NCBI RefSeq assembly: GCF_020921035.1 | Contig: NC_063160.1 | Location: 16,829,095 to 16,893,094 of the forward strand | Length of the DNA stretch: 64,000 nucleotides | Direction of reading: 5' to 3' | Origin: Rhodamnia argentea | Taxonomy: Eukaryota; Streptophyta; Magnoliopsida; Myrtales; Myrtaceae | Shown here: one piece after another, positions 45,210-58,498 of the stretch | How the letters are laid out: each line of letters starts with the position of its first letter | How positions within the stretch are numbered: position 1 is the stretch's first letter | Program-made: the position numbers and the translations under genes | The notes under the pieces: generated by a model | Told to the model about the DNA's origin: nothing | The model's input: the letters and a program-made list of their open reading frames with translations, nothing else | Database searches by the model: none

Positions 45210-45750
45210 TACTTTGACACGACACTCATTTTTGCCAATTTTTTTTAAGCGATATAAATTTAAAATTGATCATTTAAATGCCATCGGTAATTTGCCTCGT
45301 CGAAAATTTGACGTGAATATCAAAAAATCTGACGTGACATTGTTGATGCTGACGTGGACCATTATTTTTATTTCTTTTAAATTTTTGAATTTTCTATTTT
45401 TTTTTTTTTTGGCCGGCGAGGGCCTTCGCTACCCTATCGACCGCGGGTGAGTACGCAAAAGACCTTGCTTTACCCACGGTCGGTGGGGCCACGAAGGGCC
45501 GCTAGCAGCCAACAAAGCTCGATCCCCGTCGACACCAAAAAAAGAACACAGAAAAATAAATAAAATTCAAAATAATATTAATAACAACAAAATCAATGCG
45601 GTATTTTTTTATGTGGAATTATTTTTATTTAAAAAAAATTTAAGTAAAAAATCTACGTACGTCTTTCGATCGAAAATAGCACTCAAATGATCGATTTTAC
45701 TCCAATGCGGCACTAATGTGAACGACAAAATTATGACACTCAAGCGGGCA
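45210..45750. mobile_element. Degenerate TIR element with GC-rich core
   Basis: The left 'gacacgacactcatttttgcc ... gatcatttaaatgcc' is inversely similar to the right 'gcactcaaatgatcgat ... ttatgacactcaag'. The core near 45410-45540 is GC-rich (ggccggcgagggcc). The boundaries are approximate. Confidence 0.35.
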
Positions 45751-46312
45751 TCTACAAAAATGTGATGACCCTCCTCCTCATCTTGTCTCGTCCACATATG
45801 TCATGTCCAAGCAAAGCTTTTACTAAGATTATGGTACAATGCGACTGTGTTTTCCTCGAATGGATTCGTCCCTTAGAAATGATGAGAAGTTCTTGTTGCT
45901 ATGTAAGTGTGGGTGTGTTTAGTTATAGATAAACTTACTTGAAAGAAAAGGGAAAATTTACAGCTTAAATGCGAGTCTTCTACCCATCGCATGATGCAAA
46001 AATTTTAAGATAAAATAAATATCATGTATAATTTGAAAATCATCAAAATATTACATGAGATGTTTCTTCAACAATTAAAAGTTCATGAGCGATATTGCAC
46101 ACTTAGCTAAAATTCAAAAATTATATTGATCTGTTGATTTGCTTTGCCTTAGCGCAAATGATGTATAATTAGCTTCCCTTAGCTCAAATGGATTTGGGCT
46201 TTTCATAAGCTTGCGAACTGTTGATTTGGTCAATGAGAAGTGGCTCAAACTACATATATAATCTAAACTACTAGGCCTCCGATTTACCCCTCCTTATTTT
46301 TATTTATTTATT

Positions 46313-47424
46313 GGAGAAATATCATCCAAAATTCTAAACTATGCCAATTGTAATACATTTATCTTAATTTTTTTATGACACCAAAAATCTTAAATTTACA
46401 TCAGAATGACACATTTATTATCCGTTAAAATTTGACTCAAGCCCGCTGTGGCACTTACATGGCGCCACATCAGGAAAAAAGTTATAAAGAAAAACTGAAA
46501 TTAAAGTAGTGTTGATCGCGTTTTACTGTTCATCATCACTGTCAATCTTCTTCGACCTCACCGTCCCTCGGCCAAAGCTCTTCCAGAGCTCGTCCGTCGC
46601 TGCCCACTGCCTCCTGGACCTCCGAAAGTTTTGTCGTAGCTGCTGGCCATGGCGGCCACAAGCTTCAAGATCGGATTTGGCCTCTAAGCTTGCGACTGCC
46701 ATGGCCACTCGAGCTCGAAGCTTGGCGAAAGCGGATATTCTTCATCATCGTCTTCTGCTTCTTCGTCATCATCAATAAAAGCCAGAGAGGCTCTCGGCCA
46801 AGAAGGATCCAGCAGATGCATCCTCCATTTTCTAGAGAAAAAGGAGCAGACAAAAAGGGGGCAAGAAAACCCGATGCACTCGGAGGAAATAGGAGAGAAA
46901 CAGAGAGAAAAATGGTGAGATTGGGCAACCCTGATACCTTGTCGAGCTGATTTCACCCCAACCAAACCATCGTCGTTGGTTGCTGTCCAAGTCTGGCAAA
47001 TCCGACCTCAGGCCAAGCTTCGAGCTCGAGCGGCCATGGCGGTCGCAAGTTTAGAGGCTAAATCCGATCTTGAAGCTCGCGGCCGCCATGGCCAGCAGCT
47101 ATGACGAAGCTTTTGGAGGTCCAAACGACAGTGCGCAGCGACGAACGAGCTCCGGAAGAGCTTTGGCCAGGGACGGCGAGGTCGAAGAAGATGAACAGTA
47201 AAACACGAACAACGCTGACTTAATTTTAGTTTTTCTTTTTAACTATTTCTGTCGTGGCGTCGTGTGAGCGCCATGTCAGATTTTAACGGAAATATTTAAT
47301 ACAATCCTAATGAAAGGTAAATGTGTCACTCTATTACAAGCTTGGAATTTTTGATATCACAAAAAAAAGTTAGAATAAATGTATTACAATGAAGATAGTG
47401 TAGAATTTTTTATGGTAGTTTTCC
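46313..47424. mobile_element. Foldback / long-TIR element with perfect 9-bp TSD
   Basis: The two arms (46313-46727 and about 47012-47424) are inverted copies for over 400 bases: ggagaaatatcatccaaaat on the left against the inverse of the right end, and inner phrases such as 'agcttcaagatcggattt' against 'aaatccgatcttgaagct'. ttatttatt flanks both sides (46304-46312 and 47425-47433), a 9-bp duplication typical of Mutator-like elements. The inner arms and loop are GC-rich and gene-like ('gccatggcggccac', 'cgaagaag'), so a captured gene piece is possible. No transposase. Confidence 0.75.
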
Positions 47425-48190
47425 TTATTTATTTATTTGCATAGGGTAAGGAAGGTAAAGTTACATGAAATGGTCAAAGAACAAGAGGGAACTATTTACA
47501 ACTTTCGGGAATGTTGATTCCCAAACATATCTGTCAACACCAAAATCTAGATTCCTGACGGCGGCTCGCCGGAAAAACATGAAATAGATCAATCGATTCG
47601 ATGCAATTAAATCAATCCACCTCGAAGATGCCCGAAGTGTGTCGTTCGTTAAAACATCTCGCACTGCAAGTCTATAGGGTACAGATGTCTGTGGACTTCA
47701 GATTTTTTCGAGCAACGGGAGACTCCTCGTTCATCAGTTTCGCTTGACGTTCTAGATCCGGTTTTGCACCTGAGAAATGAATTACAATATCTCACATCTC
47801 TCATCTATGAAATCTACGTACCTCTTTTTAATCATGCCTTTCCGTCGGACTTCATCTACTTGTTTAAACTTTTGAGACGGAGCACTCAAAACTACCTATC
47901 AAAATTAAAGTCACGACACGAGTCATTCCAGCGCGAAAATCATAACCGACCGGTAAAAATCTTCAAGCGATTAATGGTGCACGGAAAAATTGGCTCCGTA
48001 CGCGTCACCAATGACACCCACTGCCAAGTTTTTTGTTTTTTCTCTGGTCAAAACCCACTGCCAAGTGCCAGTGTTGCTTAGTGTAACTAAATTGTACTTC
48101 TTGCGCAAGCGTTAACGTTAAAGAAGACCACCTGCGTCATTTTTTCCCGACCGGCGAATTCGCCAGAAATGCCGCCTTTTTCTCTCCAGC
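47425..48190. other. Promoter region of the first ABCB gene
   Basis: AT-rich, with acccactgccaagt repeated at about 48018 and 48053. No gene is seen. Regulatory sites other than the TATA box cannot be named. Confidence 0.4.
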
Positions 48191-48197
48191 TATAAAT
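48191..48197 (+). promoter_or_regulatory. TATA box of ABCB gene 1
   Basis: tataaat, 107 bases before the ATG at 48298. Confidence 0.6.
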
Positions 48198-48297
48198 ACA
48201 CGTGCAATGCCGCCGCTCCGTCTCGCGCATTTCTCAAACCACGCTCATCCTCGTCGCTACAAAACGTCATCGGAAGGTGGGGTGGGGGGGGGAAACA

Positions 48298-51200
48298 ATG
48301 GGGCGCGAGAGAGATGCGAGCGGCGCGATCGGTACGAAGAAGACGAGGATCGCCGGGTCTGCGAGTTTCATTCTCGAGCATGCAGATGCTGTGGACAAGT
48401 GGTTGATGGCTCTGGGGTTTCTCGGGTCGGCCTGCGACGGCTTCTCGGCACCGTTATTGCTGCTCCTGTGGAGCCGGCTCACGAACAACATGGGCGACGC
48501 GTCGTCTCTGGACCGAGACCAGTTCACGCATGTCGTCGACAAGGTAACGTGTTTGCTCTTGGGCTACGGAACAGCAAAGCTGCAGAGGATGAAAAAGAAC
48601 AGCAAAGCTGATGAGCATTTTCCTTTTGGCAATGCATGTGTATTTTGCAGAATGCATTGTCCCTGGTCTACGTGGCTTGCGGACTGTTCGTCGCTGCTTT
48701 TCTAGGTAGGCTTTTCGTCTGTGGCAACCTCAACATGATTTATCAATTTCTGGATGGACGCCTCGTCAGCTCGTCTTCATAGGGTTTTGATCTTCCAATG
48801 TCTTTTTTTTTTTTTATTACATTTATCAGAGGGATATTGTTGGACGAGGACAGGAGAGAGGCAAGCCTCGAGGATGAGATCCACGTACGTGAAGGCAGTG
48901 CTCAGGCAAGACGTGGGCTATTTCGACTTGAATGTCACGAGCACATCCGACATCATCACGAGCGTCTCCAACGATACCCTCGTGATTCAAGATGCTCTTA
49001 GCGACAAGGTAATGAGCAGCCCAAATTTTACCCACACCCATAAAAAAAAATTGAAGTTAAAACGGAGCTAAGCTCATTTGACGACGATTACATTGTGAAA
49101 TTACAGTGACCCGTCATGTTATTTGCGTGAAATCACACACAATATAGCGGAAAATTACCAAAGTTCGACACTAATGAACCCGGCAGTCGGGAGGCCCTTC
49201 CGGTCAATTGCCAATGTCTTAAGAAAAGAAAAGGAGTGATCAAGTGATTTGAGTTCCATTTGAATATAACCATGACATCAGTGTAGCAATTTTTTGTGCG
49301 GTTGTTTTCAGGTGCCAAACTTTGTGATGAACACATCCACGTTCATTGGGAGCTACGTAGCAGCATTCCTCCTGCAGTGGAGGCTAGCCCTTGTGGGACT
49401 TCCCTTCGTGGTGCTCCTCGTAATCCCCGGCTTAATCTGTGGGAGGACTCTGGTGGGACTAGCTAGAAGAGTTGCGGAAGAGTACGACAAGGCCGGCGCA
49501 GTCGCGGAACAAGGCGTGTCCTTCATCAGAACGGTTTATGCCTTCGTCGGTGAGAGCAAGACCATGAGTGATTTCTCTGGAGCACTTGAAGGATCTGTCG
49601 GACTGGGGTTGAAGCAGGGCTTGGCCAAAGGCCTGGCCATTGGGAGCAATGGGGTTGTGTTTGGGATTTGGGCCTTCATGGCTTACTATGGTAGCAGGAT
49701 GGTCATGTACCACAGCGCCAAGGGCGGTACGGTGTACACCGTCGGAGCTGGCTTAGCCGCCGGAGGATTGTGAGTGTCTTTACATTCTGCTTTTCCGCAG
49801 CAACTTCTTGATTGATGAGAAGCCCCCATTCCCTTTTTTTTTAATGTTTGAATTGTAGTAAGTATTGTGTTTGTGGTGCATGGAGCCAAAGATAGATGCA
49901 CTTCTAGTCTTTTTAATAACTTACTAGACCTTTAACACACAGAGCATTTGGCGCTGGTTTATCAAATCTGAAGTACTTTGCGGAAGCGATCTCCGCAGTG
50001 GATCATATCACGGAGTTGATCAATCGAGTCCCCAAGATTGATACTGACAACTTGGAAGGGAAGATCTTGGACAAAGTTTCCGGGGAAATCGAATTCAAGC
50101 ACGTGGAGTTTGCATACCCATCGTGGCCTGACAGCGTCGTCTTCAGAAACTTTTGCTTGACGGTACCAGTGGGGAAGTCGGTCGCTCTCGTGGGCGGCAG
50201 CGGGTCGGGGAAATCTACGGTGATCTCTTTATTGCAGAGGTTTTATGATCCTCCCAATGGGGAAATCCTTCTGGATGGAGTTCCAGTTGATAAGTTGCAG
50301 CTCAAGTGGCTAAGGTCACAGATGGGCTTGGTGAGCCAAGAGCCAACCTTATTCGCCACCACCATAAAAGAGAACATCCTCTTTGGTAAGGAAGATGCCA
50401 CCATGGAAGAGATAGTTGAAGCAGCCAAAGCTTCCAATGCACATAATTTCATCTCTCAAATGCCTCAGGGATATGATACACAGGTGCATTTTTTGGTTCG
50501 GGTTTTCTTTCAATTCTTTCTAAGTTCGTCGGGACGGATTTAATTACACCTACCTTTCTTCCTGATGATATCTCAATTATGATCCTATCCGATCAAATAT
50601 ACGTTGATAGGTCGGTGAAAGAGGCATTCAGATGTCTGGAGGACAGAAGCAGAGAATTGCCATTGCAAGAGCTATAATCAAATCGCCGCGAATTCTCCTC
50701 CTTGATGAGGCAACTAGCGCTTTGGACTTGGAATCGGAGAGGGTCGTTCAAGAAGCCCTTGAAAAAGTTGCGGTCGGGCGAACCAGCCTCATCATCGCTC
50801 ATCGGCTATCTACCATCCAAAATGCCGACGTCATCGCTGTCATCCAAAATGGCCAGGTGATGGAAACCGGCTCGCATCAAGAGTTGATCCAATGCAAAGA
50901 AAGCATATATTCTTCCCTCGTGCATCTTCAACAAATGGAGAGCAAGAAAACTCAAGACAAAGCTGAGGTCACATCCACAAGGTCACCATCCTCTCCTAAG
51001 ATCGGTTTTGCAAGCAATCCTACTGCCTTCGTCTTCCGCTCAGCTGGCATTGCGGAATCAACTCAAGAATCGAAAGAGAGGGGGAACACAAGAGAAGGCC
51101 AAACATTTCAAACTTCATTGCTTCAAAGATTATTAGCTTTCAGTCGCCCGGAATGGAAACAAGTAGCCATGGCATGTGTTAGTGCTGTCTTGGCGGGTGC

Positions 51201-52999
51201 CATTCAACCGGTGTTCGCGTTCTTGATGGGGTCGATGATATCGGTCTACTTCCTAACAGATCATGATGAGATTAAGGAGAAGACAAGGACGTACACACTC
51301 TGCTTTGCGGGGTTCTTTGTGCTCTCATTGCTGATCAACACGTCTCAGCACTACAATTTCGCCCATATCGGGGAGCATTTGACTAAGAGGGTCCGTGAGA
51401 TGATGTTAGCGAAGATTCTGACTTTCGAGGTCGGTTGGTTCGATCAAGATGAGAACTTGAGTGGCGCCGTTTGCTCTAGACTTGCGAAAGACGCCAATGT
51501 GGTACGCCGTCGCATAGTCTGAGCTGTTTTCCATTTCATGGAAGGCTTAACGAGAATTGTTACCATTTTAACATGCTCTGTTTATGATCAAACAGCATAA
51601 TCGTTGTGATGAGACTGGTTCTCGATATTTTTCGCAGGTGAGATCCTTAGTAGGGGACCAAATGTCTCTCCTCGTACAAGCCACCTCAGCAGTAACCATA
51701 GCCTGCATAATGGGACTGGTGATTGCATGGAGGCTTGCCATTGTCCTGATAGCTGTCGAGCCGCTCATCATTGCCTGCCTCTATGGAAGAAAATCCCTGC
51801 TCAAGGGCATGTCGCAGAAGGCCATTGAAGCACAAAATGAGTGCAGCAAGTTAGCTGCTGAAGCAGTGTCCAACCACAGAATCATCGCTGCCTTTTCTTC
51901 CCAAGAGAGAATCCTTAAGATGCTGAGCAAGGCGCAAGAAGGCCCGCTGAGCGAGAACAAGAGGCAGTCGTGGTTCGCTGGGTTCGGGCTCAGCGCATCC
52001 CAGAGCCTTACCAAATGTACATGGGCTTTCGGCTTTTGGTACGGTGGGAAGCTGGTTTCGCGGGGCTACATCACCTTCAAAGAGGTTTTCGAGACTTTCC
52101 TGATCTTGATCACCACGGGGAAGGTCATCACCGATGCCGGAAGCATGACCACGGACATCGCCGGGGGCTGGGATGCCATGAAGTCGGTCTTCGCCGTCTT
52201 GGACCGAGAAACGAACATCGAGCCCGACGACCCGCGAGGCCTCAAACCCGAAAAGATATCGGGCCATGTGGAAGTTCGTGATGTGGACTTTGCTTATCCA
52301 GCTAGGCCCGATGAGATGGTCCTAAAGGACTTCTCCATCGTTATCCAGGCGGGGAAGTCGACCGCCTTGGTAGGTCAAAGCGGGTCCGGGAAATCGACCA
52401 TCATTGGCCTGATCGAGAGATTCTACGATCCACTCCGAGGGACGATCAAGATAGATGGCCGAGAAATAAGATCATACCATCTACGGTCTCTGAGACAGCA
52501 CATCGCCCTGGTCAGCCAGGAGCCGACACTCTTCGCCAGCACCGTGAAGGAGAACATCATCTACGGAGTTTCCCGTGCTGTCGCTGAGACGGAGATCGTC
52601 AAAGCCGCTAGAGCGGCCAACGGCCACGGCTTCATATCAGGACTAAAGGACGGGTACGACACCTGGTGCGGCGACAGGGGCGTGCAACTCTCTGGCGGCC
52701 AGAAGCAGCGCATCGCCATAGCCCGGGCCATACTGAAGAACCCAAGCGTGTTGCTGCTGGACGAGGCGACGAGCGCGCTCGACGGGCAATCGGAGAGGGC
52801 GGTGCAAGACGCATTGGAGGGCTTGATGGTGGGCAGGACCAGTGTGGTGGTGGCTCATAGGTTGAGCACCACCCACAACTGTGACGTGGTCGCAGTGCTG
52901 GAGAAGGGCAAATTGGTGGAGAAAGGGACTCACTCTTCTTTGTTGGCTAAGGGTCCTGGGGGAGCTTACTACTCTCTAGCCAGCTTGCAGATGTCCTAA
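48298..52999 (+). CDS. ABC transporter B family (MDR/P-glycoprotein, ABCB15-like), gene 1
   Basis: Seven exons: 48298-48543, 48651-48705, 48830-49008, 49312-49769, 49943-50483, 50611-51501, 51638-52999. GT-AG junctions and an unbroken frame give 1243 residues, the usual length of a full plant ABCB. The layout is TMD1-NBD1-TMD2-NBD2 in the plasma membrane, an ATP-driven exporter. NBD1 has Walker [10 protein letters not shown] (397-405), signature MSGGQ (501-505, Met in place of Leu) and [15 protein letters not shown]2 has GQSGSGKST (1036-1044), LSGGQ (1141-1145) and [12 protein letters not shown]. It resembles the ABCB15-22 group, for which auxin or secondary-metabolite transport has been proposed; the substrate cannot be read from sequence. 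The exon structure is the same as in gene 2, so they are tandem duplicates. Confidence 0.92.
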
Positions 53000-53111
53000 C
53001 ATTGCTGCGTGACTACTCCAATATCAGTTATCTAAAGGGATGCATTTTACTGAATCAAATTAAGTTTTTAATAATCAACAGTTGATCTACTCTAGATTCC
53101 ACAAAAGTAGG

Positions 53112-53250
53112 GAAAAGTATAAAAAACATTTCTAAACCTTTTGCGTTTATGTCAATTGACTCCATCCGGCCAATTTTGGCCGGAAATAGTTGACGTGGAC
53201 GCCGGCCATCCTATGTGGTGTGACCGGCATTGACGTGAACATTTTTTATT
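53112..53250. mobile_element. Truncated end of a MULE-family element
   Basis: gggaaaagtataaaaaacat, then 'gtcaattgactccatccggccaattttggccgg' and 'ctatgtggtgtgaccggc', match the left end of the 14549-15887 family. No right end is present before the ABCB gene 2 promoter. Confidence 0.55.
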
Positions 53251-53502
53251 CGACGGGCTTGGCCCCACTACATTTTGGCCGAACACGGCCGACCTTATAG
53301 TAATAGGTAGAGGGGACTCCTCTGTTAAATGCTGGCGTACTTGGAGCCTTGGATTGTGATAGTCCTATCCAATTATTTTTGTTTCAAGCCCCATATTTGG
53401 CGATTATTCCAACCACTAGCATGGGCCATAAAAACAGTTACGGATCTGTCCAGGCATACTTTAATACAGTTCAGTCAATAACTTCCATCTCCACCAGCAG
53501 AT

Positions 53503-53510
53503 TATAAATA
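53503..53510 (+). promoter_or_regulatory. TATA box of ABCB gene 2
   Basis: tataaata, about 200 bases before the ATG at 53704. Just upstream, cttccatctccacc (from 53482) matches the last bases of the window. Confidence 0.6.
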
Positions 53511-53703
53511 ATGGTTGATCTTGGCCAAGAAAGAGACAACACCAACCCCTTTAGCTTCGGTTCTGATCTGGTCTTTTCACTGTCTTTCTAGGATCAAGCA
53601 ACCAGCAGAGCAACGTTTAAAGTGAACCAGTTAATCAACAGAAGAGTTGAGAATCTTGACGTTGGTTGGTTGTTCCTGGAAGAAACTTGGGAAAAAAACA
53701 AGA

Positions 53704-56700
53704 ATGGGAAATGAGAGACAGAGCAATGTGGTTCAGGAAGGGGAGGAGAAGAAGAAGGGGCGGTCGTCAATGGGCTCCATATTCATGCACGCAGATGGAG
53801 TGGACAAGTGGTTGATGGGTCTCGGCTTCATCGGAGCCGTTGCGGATGGCTTCTCTACGCCCCTCTTGCTCTATGTCAATAGCCGGCTCATGAACGACAT
53901 CGGCTCGGCTTCTTCTCTGGATCCCGCAACGTTTCATCACAGGATCAACAAGGTACGCACAACCATCTCTCTCTCTGAGCTCGTGATGAGGAGATATTGA
54001 TCTTCTTTCCCTCACTCTGGATTGTATTTCTGCAGAATGCACTGGTTCTCTTGTACATGGCCTGTGGATTGGTATTTGCTTGTTTTCTAGGTGGGTCATA
54101 CTGTTTCTCGCGTTCCCTTTCTGGGTTTTTTGTTTTATTTTGGCAAGAGTTGGAAATTGGAGAAAAGTTTAGATTTTGCCCGAACATTTTCTGACTATGA
54201 TGCTGATGATGATTGTATTCAGAAGGGTATTGTTGGACCAGGACGGGTGAGAGGCAAGCCCATAGAATGAGAGCCAGGTACTTGAGAGCTGTGCTCAGGC
54301 AAGACGTGACCTACTTCGACATGAACGTGATGAGCACGTCTGAGGTCGTCGCCAGTGTATCCAGCGATAGTCTCGTGATTCAGGACACCCTAAGCGAGAA
54401 GGTCCCTGATCCAGAATCTAAATCTCTCTGTTATGTCATATTTTATTTGTGATAGCTAAATGTTTTCTGTACTGAAATTATAGGTCCCTAATTTTCTTGT
54501 CAACGTGTCGTTGTTTGTCGGGAGCTACATAGCGTCATTTGTGATGTTGTGGAGACTGGCGATAGTAGCGTTCCCCTTTGCCTTGTTCCTCATAATCCCG
54601 GGCATGATATACGGGAGGACTCTGATAATAATTGCAAGAAAGATGAGGGAAGAGTATAATAAGGCCGGTATGATCGCAGAACAGGCGGTTGCTTCCATCA
54701 GAACGGTTTATGCCTTTGTCGGTGAGAGCAAGACACTTTCCAAGTTCTCAAAAGCTCTTGAAGGATCCGTGAAGTTGGGGCTGAGGCAGGGCTTGGCAAA
54801 AGGCCTGGCGATCGGAAGCAACAGCATTGTGTTCGCCATTTGGTCTTTCCTGGCGTATTATGGTAGTAGGATGGTCATGTACCATGGTTACAAAGGCGGA
54901 ACGGTTTATGCCGTTGGTGCTTGCATTACTTTCGGTGGAATGTAAGTGGCGTGCAGCTTTCTTTTAGATTATCAGATTTTAACTCGCATTCTTGCTGATA
55001 GTACATTCAGGAAAAGCAGTCCTGTGCCTAAGAGGGTGTAATATTCAGGAAATTGACATGTTTTAGAAGCCATTGATCCTGACTTGTTTGCTCTTATCTT
55101 ATATGATTTAAGGGCATTGGGTTCTGCTTTATCCAACCTCAAGTACTTCTCGGAAGCGTCTTCGGCAGGTAAGCATATAGCAGAGGTGATAAAGAGAGTG
55201 CCCGCGATCGATCCAGAGAACATGGAGGGGAACACCATACAGAATTTGGAAGGAAGCATTGAATTTAGACACGTCAAGTTTGCATATCCGTCAAGACCTG
55301 AAAGCATCATATTCAGTGACTTCTATCTTGCGATCCCGTCAGGAAAGACTCTAGCTTTGGTTGGTGGCAGCGGCTCGGGGAAATCAACAGTGATATGTCT
55401 CCTGCAGAGGTTCTACGACCCGCTCGGCGGACAAATACTCCTCGATGGGATCGCCATTAATAATCTGCAAATTAAATGGCTTAGATCACAAATGGGACTA
55501 GTGAGCCAAGAGCCGACACTCTTTGCGACTAGCATAAAGGAAAATATACTCTTTGGCAAGGAGGATGCCAAGATGAAGGAAATAATCGAAGCTGCCAAGG
55601 CGTCGAATGCTCATAACTTCATCAGTCAGTTGCCTCAGGGGTACGATACGCAGGTCCGTTTCCCTCTTCTGTCTCTCTCCCTCATCTTTCTTGAGTCTGA
55701 TACTGATGACATGCTAAACATTTTCGATAGGAATAATCCTGCATCTATCTATTGTGTATCATTGTCTGAGCAGGTAGGGGAAAGAGGCATCCAATTGTCG
55801 GGAGGGCAGAAGCAGAGAATAGCTATAGCGCGAGCAATCATTAAAGCACCCAGGATCCTCCTCCTAGATGAAGCAACGAGCGCGTTAGACTCAGAATCAG
55901 AGAAAATTGTCCAAGAAGCACTCGATCGAGCTTCCATTGGTCGCACAACGATCATCGTTGCTCACCGGCTATCAACTATACGACATGCCAATAATATTGC
56001 CGTCATTCGGAATGGGCAAGTGATAGAGACTGGCAATCCTGAAGAGCTAATCCAGAATGAAGACAGCCTTTACACCTCATTGGTCAATCTTCAGAAATCA
56101 GAGAAACAGAACCCGACAGATCAAGTTAAGAAACCTGAGAATCAAATCACATCTTCCATATTAAGTATGGATGGCAATAGTACTAGTGGCCACCCTAGCC
56201 TATCCAAGATGAGTCGCTCCAGCTCAGCGAAGTCCATTGCAGCAGTTGTTTCGGGTGATCAAACGATCCCGGTTCCATCTTTCCGAAGATTGATAGCGTT
56301 GAACACGTCGGAGTGGAAACAAGCGATCATGGCATGCATCAGTGCGTTCTTGTCCGGTGCAGTTCAACCAGTGTATTCTTTCGCTGTGGGCTCAATGATC
56401 TGGGTTTATTTTTTGCAAGACCAAGAGGAGATCAAAGCAAAGATAAGGATTTATGCATTCTGCTTTCTGGGTTTGGCCGTGTTCTCGCTCTTGGTCAACG
56501 TGAGCCAACATTACAATTTTGCTTTCATGGGGGAGCACTTGACCAAGAGGATCCGAGAGAAGATGCTCTCTAAAATCCTGACTTTCGAAGTTGGATGGTT
56601 TGATCGAGATCGGAACTCCAGCGGTTCTGTTTGCTCTAGACTCGCCAATGATGCCAATGTGGTAAATACTATTCCTTGCCGCACTTTTGCTCGTTCTAGT

Positions 56701-58147
56701 CCTCAATATCTTGGACATGCTTGATGGCTAATGCTGCTTCTGTTTCGACACTTCTGCGCAGGTGAGGTCTTTGGTCGGTGACCAAATGGCTCTTATCGTG
56801 CAGACATGCTCAGCCATAACAATTGCCTTCACCATTGGTCTGATCGTAGCGTGGAGACTCGCCCTTGTAGTAATATCTTCGCAACCCCTTACTATATTCT
56901 GCTTCTACATGAGGCGAATGCTACTAAAGACCATGTCTGAGAAGGCCATGAAGGCTCAAGACGATAGCAGCAAGCTCGCGGCGGACGCAGTCTCTAACCA
57001 CCGCACTGTCACTTCCTTTTCTTCCCAAGAGCGCATCCTCAATATGCTCGAGAAAGCCCAGGAAGCCCCGGAACAAGAGAGCATCCGGCAGTCGTGGTAT
57101 GCTGGTATCGGACTAGCCGCCTCGCAATTCTTCACAAAGTGCGCATGGGCTTTAGATTTCTGGTACGGAGGGAAGTTGATTTCACAAGGGCAAATCACCT
57201 CGAAAGAGCTCTTCGAGACGTTCATGGTCTTGATCAGCATAGGCCGAGTGATTGCAGATGCCGGAAGCATGACCACAGACCTTGCCAAGGGATCAGACAC
57301 AGTTGGCTCCGTGTTCGCCATATTGGACCGGCAGACCAAAATTGAACCCGAAGACATGGCAAGTCACCAACCTGGACATATAACAGGCCGTGTAGAGTTT
57401 TGTAGGGTAGATTTCGCATACCCGGAAAGGCCGGATGTCATCATCTTAAAGGACTTCTCCTTCAAAATCGAAGCGGGGAAATCGACTGCATTAGTCGGGC
57501 AAAGCGGATCCGGAAAATCGACCCTCATTGGCTTGATAGAAAGATTGTACGATCCAATCAGAGGCATGGTAAAAATTGACGGACGAGATGTGAGGTCATA
57601 CCACCTCAGGGCCTTAAGGAAACACATCGCATTGGTCAGTCAGGAACCTACTCTATTCGCTGGCACCATTGGAGAGAACATTGTCTACGGAATTTCGCAC
57701 GAGATGAGTGAAATGGAAGTCATCGAGGCTGCCCGTGCTGCGAACGCTCATGACTTCATAGTGGCATTAAAGGACGGATATCACACATGGTACGGGGACA
57801 AGGGTGTCCAGCTCTCTGGAGGGCAAAAGCAGAGAGTCGCCATAGCGAGAGCCATACTTCGAAACCCGACAATATTGTTACTCGATGAGGCGACGAGCGC
57901 GCTCGACAGCCAGTCGGAGAAGGTGGTGCAGAACGCGCTGGAGCGCTTAATGGTCGGACGGACCTCAGTAGTGGTGGCACATAGGTTGAGTACCATACAA
58001 GCATGCGATGTGATTGCCGTGCTAGACAAAGGGAAGGTGGTGGAGAAGGGGAGCCACTCTTCCTTGTTGGCTATGGGTCCCGCCGGAGCTTACTACTCGC
58101 TTGTGAACCTCCAGAGCGCGCCTAGCGACTCAGAATGTATCGAGTAA
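53704..58147 (+). CDS. ABC transporter B family (MDR/P-glycoprotein, ABCB15-like), gene 2
   Basis: Seven exons: 53704-53952, 54036-54090, 54223-54401, 54484-54941, 55113-55653, 55774-56661, 56762-58147, giving 1251 residues. Exons 2, 3, 4 and 5 have the same lengths as in gene 1 (55, 179, 458, 541) and all intron phases agree, which confirms the models and the tandem duplication. NBD1 has Walker [10 protein letters not shown] (398-406), canonical LSGGQ (502-506) and [15 protein letters not shown]2 has GQSGSGKST (1036-1044), LSGGQ (1141-1145) and [12 protein letters not shown]. The two six-helix membrane domains precede each NBD. The linker (about 620-680) is Ser/Thr-rich, a likely phosphorylation region in the family. 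Both ATP sites look competent. The C-terminal tail is longer than in gene 1 ([10 protein letters not shown]). Confidence 0.93.
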
Positions 58148-58498
58148 TGATGATAGTTCTTTTCTTTCCGGAGGATGCTTCATTTATAAGACACTGTTTT
58201 TCTCTTGCTCTACATGTTCAGTGTTGAAGATTTGCTGAGAATAACTTTGCTTTACTTTTTGTCCGTAAAGTTGTCAAAGGCAGGGATTAAGAAAAGAATC
58301 AACTAGGTAGGAGTCCAGCTTCCTTTTCAATTTCCTATAGGTTTGCCGATTTCTTCTGAACCAGATATACCAGAAACGGTTCCATCTCCATTGCAGTTCC
58401 AAAAGCACCAAGTGATGTTGGGTCTGGCCAGGAAAAGTCATTGCTGTTCATTTGTATCGTATTCAGCCGTTCCACAAGTCAGTTCTGTCTCCCCAGCG

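Noticed and set aside
48202-48611. Alternative frames over ABCB exon 1 and intron 1
   Set aside because: They ignore the GT-AG intron and lack the VDKWLM motif in frame. The seven-exon model matches gene 2 exactly in exon sizes and phases.
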